Source of the DNA: Chinchilla lanigera
Taxonomy: Eukaryota > Chordata > Mammalia > Rodentia > Chinchillidae
Assembly: GCF_000276665.1 (NCBI RefSeq)
Contig: NW_004955448.1
Span: forward strand, 740,558-804,557
Direction: 5' to 3'
DNA: 64,000 nt
The translations under genes were made by a program, and so were the position numbers. Under the pieces are notes generated by a model that did no database searches, was not told the DNA's origin, and saw only the letters and a list, made by a program, of their open reading frames with translations. Below, piece after piece: positions 58,733 through 64,000 of the stretch. Positions within the stretch are counted from its first letter, which is position 1. Each line of letters begins with the position of its first letter.

Positions 58733-58945
58733 GCCGGGCATGGTGGTGCACACCTGTAATCCCAGCATTTGGGAGGCTGAGGCACGAGAATCGGGAGGCT
58801 GAGGCACGAGAATCGGGAGGCTGAGGCAGGAGAATCGTTGCGAGTTCGAGACCAGCCTGGGCTACAAAGTGAGCTCAAGGCCAGCCTGAACTGCATAGTG
58901 AGACCCTGTCTCAAAAAGTCCCCCCCCAAAAAAATAAATAAATAA
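58733..58945 (+). mobile_element. B1 SINE with internal 22 bp triplication
   Basis: Otherwise near-consensus B1 in which GGGAGGCTGAGGCACGAGAA occurs twice, followed by a third copy with CAGG, giving three tandem 22 bp units (about 58770-58836). Confidence 0.9.
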
Positions 58946-59449
58946 ATATGTTTTGTCCTTTTTTTACCGCCTCTCCCTTCTGCCCCCACTTCTTTAATAC
59001 ATTAGGGTTTGGGCTTTCCATCAGTCAGACTTCAGGCTCTCACCATGAACACAGCTGTCGGGACAGGACTTCTGGGCAACCTCCAACCGGCCTCTTTCTC
59101 TCAGCTACAACCTAGCAGGGCAGTGCTTGAGACCTACACCAAGGAGATGGCAGGTTAAAGAGAGCCTGGGGTCATCAAACCAAGGCCTGGTGGCTGGCTG
59201 AGGACTCCGTCCCTCCCAGTGCTACTGTTTTCATCTCCTAGTTGAAGTTCCCCTTTAACCTGTTCCTCGACTCCCTCTTATGTTTAGAAGAATCATTTCT
59301 CTTGCTGTGGAATATAAGTTCTTCTGGTGACCCTGGAGCACAGCAAAGTGTTCTGCACACAGTAGGCACTTGTAAAATAAACTGCAACCTTTACAACAGT
59401 CACAAGCCCAATTTAGGGTAGAGATAAATTTTCATATTTTACTTCCTTT

Positions 59450-59721
59450 TTTGTTGTGGTGGTGGCAATAGGGATTGAACTCAGGGGTGCTCTACCAATG
59501 ACCTACATCCACACCCTATTTATTTATTTATTTATTTATTGGTGCCAGGGATCGAACTCACGACCATGTGATGCCAGGCAGCCGATGTGCTGCTGAGATA
59601 TATCCCTGGCCCTTTATTTTTTATTTTGAGATAGGATTTCACTAGGTTGCCCAGGCTGGGCTTGAACTTGCAATCCTCCCAAGTGACTGAGATTACAAGG
59701 TGTGTGCCCCTGCAGCCAGCT
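59450..59721 (-). mobile_element. Antisense SINE stack: ID, (TTTA)n, ID, B1 half
   Basis: Older ID (59450-59515, ATAGGGATTGAACTCAGGGG), a TTTATTTATTTA tail repeat (59517-59540), a young ID (59541-59612, CAGGGATCGAACTCACGACC) and a B1 half (59613-59721). The young ID appears inserted into the tail or linker of an older dimer. Confidence 0.8.
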
Positions 59722-62246
59722 TAAATTTTCACACATTAGAAAATCAGATTTTAAATTCTCTTTTTATTTGCTGGGTCAGTTCACTACTCTGTTAATGTTA
59801 CATCAAATGTATGTATCAAAGACAATTTGCCTAGAAATAGCTAAATGAAATAGCTTTGCAACTTACTTTTTGTGAGTTGGTCCAGTAAGACCCACTTGGG
59901 TTAAAAATGGAAATTAGAACAGACTTGGATGAGGTTGATAAACTCTCAGACAGGTTTGCCAAGTAAACTTGACACATTATCAACAGACAACAAATGCTCT
60001 GCCAATTTTTAATCTTGTCCCAGATGACAAGAAGACGTGCCCAAGACTTACATTAATGTTTTGAAATTTTTCCCAATTAGAATTAAAATATAAATATGCA
60101 AGGCTGGCTTACTTTTCTGTTGTATTTCAGAGAAAAACACTACATGTATTTCAGTCTAATTAAACATTCTAGCAATGTGTACTTGCTTAAATTGCACAAC
60201 CTAAAAATGGCACATCTTATGCTTGCATTTCTTGTAGTACCCTTTGTTTTGTTTTGCTTTTTGGCCAAAGGCATTTAGCTCTTCTGACTGATGCCAGAGA
60301 TGAATTTTAACTATAAGAACAAAATCAACTGGTGTGCATGCTTGTTAATTGTCCCAGCCCCAGATGCACACTCTTTCTCCGAGTACAGCTGTCACTAAAA
60401 CCAGAAGGCCAGAGGAGCGGGGGACCATGACAGTGGAATCCCACAGCAGCGGGCGTCAACACTGCCGTGGATTCTCGGCTCAGTCTGCGTCTCAGCTGTC
60501 AACCTGACTTGATCCTGTTCGTGGTCCTCCAGCAAATTCTTCCCCTCTGTTTAAGCCTACCAATCCATTTGGATATTGAAGAGTTTGCTTTTGAATTTCA
60601 ATATACTGAGAATCAAAAATAAAGTACTACCTCTTCACATGGCTAAACAGATACATAGGCTATGTTTTATTGTACTGTCTTTCTAAAGAGATCAATCTCC
60701 CTCAAACTGTCATTCCTGCTGTCACCCGCACTGATGATGCTTTATCCCAAAGCAGCTTTCATAACTGATTACAATTCTCCCAATCAGCCTAAATCCTACA
60801 CAGCACCACCCCCGCTATTCTAATGCAGTAGAATAAAACAGGTAAAAGTCATGCTGCAAATGTACACAGCTGACACATCCATTAGCAAGACATTCCGTTT
60901 AAATCCCAATGAAATAAAAGCTGACTCTTGTGCCACACAACAAAGGTGACTGTTCACAAGACAGAGAAGTGATGAGAAAGTTCATCCTTCCTGAAAACCG
61001 CAAAGAATTTATGGGTAAAAGGTTCCGGTTAATTTTCACTTAGCCAGTTCATCAAACATACCCACAGTCTATGACACAGGAATAATAGCTGCTGTATAAA
61101 TAGAGGAGGTTTTAGGGCTTTCTAATAAAAGATGATACTAGACCAGCAGCATTATTTTGGTGCATGCTTCCGGTCTCCACCAGTCACTTGCCAATTCAAA
61201 AAATTTCAGAGTTCTCTGGAATTCCGAATGAACAGCAGGGATTGTATTTTTAACTACCAGGCTCTAATCCCTGACTTCCATCACCGCCTTACCAAGAAGC
61301 CTCCACTTGTTTAAATTAGCAGCAGTAGCAGCAGCGGTGTGAAGAGGACTTCCGCCCTGGCCAGCTGTGGCGGTCTGTCTACCCCTAATCCTTCCCACTG
61401 AGCACAACTGGGTTTTCTGCAGACTCATTCGGCCTGAGCCTCCTTAGTCAGAACAGAGACAAACAGTGTGGCAGTGGGCCAGTACAAAGAAGCAGAGAGA
61501 GCCGCCGAGGGGCTGTAAGATCTTAATATCCATGGTTCCTGCAGTAGTTTATTTACCAGCACGTTGTGCCCAGGATGAGAAAGAAAAGAACACTGTGAAT
61601 GTGCCATTGCGAGGAGAAAACCACTGTGGGGAAAGGGTGACTCATCCAACCCGCCTCACGGCGTGAATCACTGCAGAGGGCGAGCAGTTGAGCCATTGTG
61701 TGAGAGACCCCGTCATCCGCTCCAGCTTCCCAACATCACCCAGCACTGGCAAATCTGACTTTGCCTCCGCAATCTGAGCCAAACTCTTGCTTAACCTCAT
61801 TTCTCCCTAATCCCTGAAAAAACAAGAAAAAGAAAAGGACTAGAAGTTTTTGTTTGCTTGTTTGACAAAGGCCAAGAGCCCTATGGAAGAACTTTTGCTA
61901 TTTCACAATTTTATTATCAACACTCAGCATTTTGTTTTCTCTTCTTGTATCAGGACTGATAATGTTATTAAAAGATTTATGAAATACCTTAAGATTCTCC
62001 TGTTGGAACTGAATAATGTGTGAGTTTATTTCACTTGATTTTCTTACTTCCAAATAATAGTGATAAAATAAACTTGGCAGTCTTTACTTCTCACAAACAA
62101 AAACATCAAATCATAATGAAGAGAAGCAGAAAGAGATGCTGTTCACTATCCATAAGAAACGAAATTTATTCATCCGTTTACTTATTCGACATCTACACTG
62201 GGGTTACATCTTCCACAAGAATTCGGGTTCCAAATCGTTTCTCAGG
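59722..62246. other. Repeat-poor intronic stretch
   Basis: About 2.5 kb with no recognisable SINE, unusual beside the roughly one-per-kilobase density elsewhere. No exon or domain-bearing frame seen. It could hold conserved regulatory sequence, but nothing specific is identifiable. Confidence 0.5.
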
Positions 62247-62320
62247 CCCGGGGTGGACCTCAGTGGTAGAGTTCTTGCCTAGTCCTCTGGTTTGATTCAT
62301 AGTATCACCACCACCACCAT
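62247..62320 (+). mobile_element. ID-like SINE remnant with (CAC)n tail
   Basis: GGCCCGGGGTGGACCTCAGT, TTGCCTAGTCCTCTGGTTTG and ATAGTATCACCACCACC: a diverged ID whose tail became a CAC repeat. Confidence 0.65.
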
Positions 62321-63584
62321 GACAAAAGCAAGCTTTTGCAAACAAGAAGTGTGCTGAAAAGTACCACTAAAAATCCTTCAAATGCACAGTGTACTAGGCG
62401 TTGTGCCTGTTATTTTATCTCTCAGCGAGTTCAGTGCAGTCAGTTCCTCCCAGGGTTAAGAGATGGTGCTGTGTCCGTGGCTGTGTCCTGATGAAGCAAC
62501 GCTGTCCCCTAACATTTGCGACAGAACCGGCACGCATGCAGAGTCAAGTCGTGCCTCTGCGATGTGCACACAGTGCCGAGTGCCTGCGATGTCTAGGCCC
62601 TCAAGAAGCTGACGACCACAAGGGTGGGCGGTGGCAGACGTGAAACTTTGAGTGGCACGGGGTTAAGAGCACAGACTCTCCTGTTCTGTGTAACTGCAAA
62701 TGGTCTAGGGCGTAATATTCCACTGCAATAGCTGCGCACCAGATACACCAACCGTATCGACTGCCTCTGAAATCTGGCAGCAGCTTTAATCTCACCATCA
62801 GTTTGAAAAAGCAGTTGTTTTTAGGCCACTGGACTACTCGAAATGCTAAAATACTTTGGAAACTTTTTCCAGGATGTCTGTGTCTGACATATGTTTTTAA
62901 CATGTTGTTTTTCCAGTTGTTCTTAAATGGGACATTGACGCACCTCTTGGCTTCTCCTAAGCCACTCCAAGCGTAAAATATTTTGAAGCTAAGACTGCGG
63001 CTGCCCTCCTTTCTCTTCTTTCTAATGGGGCCAAATGAATTAAATGTCACTTGACCAAAAAGAGAGGGCAAAGCCACTTTAAAACCAAAAATTCTTTGGG
63101 GTTAGTCTGGCTTCTCCTCTGTTCATGTGAAGAGATTCAATGCCTTTTTGTTGATTTTGTTTTTCAGTTTTAGGAAGAAGATGAGCCCCAAGCTCTGGCT
63201 GTCAAAGACACTTTCTTTCTGTGCACTGAAAGTCATGACATGATGTGAACTTAAAAAAAAACAAAAAATAAGGTTGGCGTGAACCCTGGAGTCTAAAGAG
63301 AAACTAGAGGCACTTTTCAGGGTCAGGATTCCATTTTCTAAGGCGTGATTGGGAGGACTGAAAAAGAAAAACTGAGGCTTCAAAAGGGACCCCTGGACTT
63401 TAGAGGCCACTGAGGACCTTCCTGGAAAATAACCTTCAGACAGCACCACTGCTGCTTCACGTCTTAAACCAAGTCTTTAATGCTTCTTTACATGCATTTT
63501 TTGGCATCTTACAAAGTATCACTCAAATGTAACAAAATAGCAGTGGATTTGAATTGTACCTCTGCCATTAACTGTTTAAAGGAT

Positions 63585-63745
63585 CACTGTAATCTCAGCA
63601 CACTCTGGGAGGCTGAGGCAGGAGGCGCACAACCTTGGCAACTTAGCCACTCACAGTCTCAAAAACTTAAAAAGACCAGAGATGTAACTTCAGCGCAAAG
63701 GCCCTCGACTCAATCCCCAGTACTATAAAGAAAGCAAGAAAGAGA
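63585..63745 (+). mobile_element. B1-ID dimeric SINE
   Basis: B1 half from CACTGTAATCTCAGCACACT, ID half from GACCAGAGATGTAACTTCAG to CTCAATCCCCAGTACTATAA, then a GAAAGAGAGAAAGG purine tail. Confidence 0.8.
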
Positions 63746-64000
63746 GAAAGGGAGACAGAAAACCTACTGTAACTTAACACCTCCAATCCTTGCTTCTTCC
63801 AAAAGGACATATTTCACCAAAAAGTTAAAAAAAATAATAATAAAAAATAAGTAAAGCACCAAGCACTGTGCCAGATATATATAAGACTATACGTATTATT
63901 TCTCTTCCTTTCCTTTATGAAAAGCTATCCAAACCATGGAAAGGAATCTGAGTAATCTGAATGCAAAAGACCCTGCCAACACCCTCAGATATAAAGAACT

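Larger units (their letters stand above)
52746..64000 (-). other. WWTR1: WWTR1 upstream intron (partial, continues beyond the window)
   Basis: The intron preceding the WW-domain exon. The partner exon encoding the N-terminus (TEAD-binding region, Ser89 14-3-3 site, first WW Trp) is not in the window. Contents: a GC-rich stretch at 52.9-53.33 kb, hexanucleotide repeats near 53.45 kb, the local duplication at 54.7-57.4 kb, scattered SINEs, and a repeat-poor section from about 59722 to 62246. Confidence 0.8.

Overview
This is mammalian nuclear DNA, almost certainly from a rodent. It is dense in short interspersed repeats of two rodent types. One is the 7SL-derived B1 family, with an internal duplication of about 30 bp. 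The other is the tRNA-derived ID family. There are also several B1-ID dimers, an L1 lineage, and old MIR, L2 and L1M remnants. The mix does not look like mouse or rat. It fits a castorid (beaver) or a related rodent, but the species is an inference from repeat style alone.

One protein-coding gene can be supported: WWTR1 (TAZ), the Hippo-pathway transcriptional co-activator, on the minus strand. Five consecutive coding exons are present, at 52609-52745, 26138-26331, 13562-13695, 11735-11847 and 8149-8333. The last is followed by a 3' untranslated region of about 3.3 kb that probably ends near 4855. The exons join in frame with consensus splice sites and encode the C-terminal 253 residues: the second half of the WW domain, the Gln-rich coiled coil, the phosphodegron, the activation domain and the PDZ-binding tail. 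The N-terminal exon (TEAD-binding and 14-3-3 regions, first half of the WW domain), the 5' UTR and the promoter lie beyond base 64000.

Layout from left to right: 1-4850 is intergenic DNA downstream of the gene, with two fragmented L1 insertions. 4855-8148 is the 3' UTR. 8149-13695 is a compact cluster of the last three coding exons. 13696-26137 and 26332-52608 are large introns of 12.4 and 26.3 kb filled with SINEs, ancient repeats, microsatellites and a 5'-truncated L1 of about 3.1 kb (46930-50066) that carries four nested SINEs. 52746-64000 is part of the next intron upstream.

I found no RNA gene, CRISPR array, second protein-coding gene or novel multi-gene system. The best second-look items are: a Leu-to-Gln change in the C-terminal PDZ-binding motif; a three-residue loss near the coiled coil; a nearly identical local inverted and direct duplication at 54.7-57.4 kb; an L1 with a twin-priming inversion; a chronologically readable stack of nested repeats; a 230 bp polypurine tract seeded by a SINE tail; and a textbook CTCF-type motif inside the largest intron.
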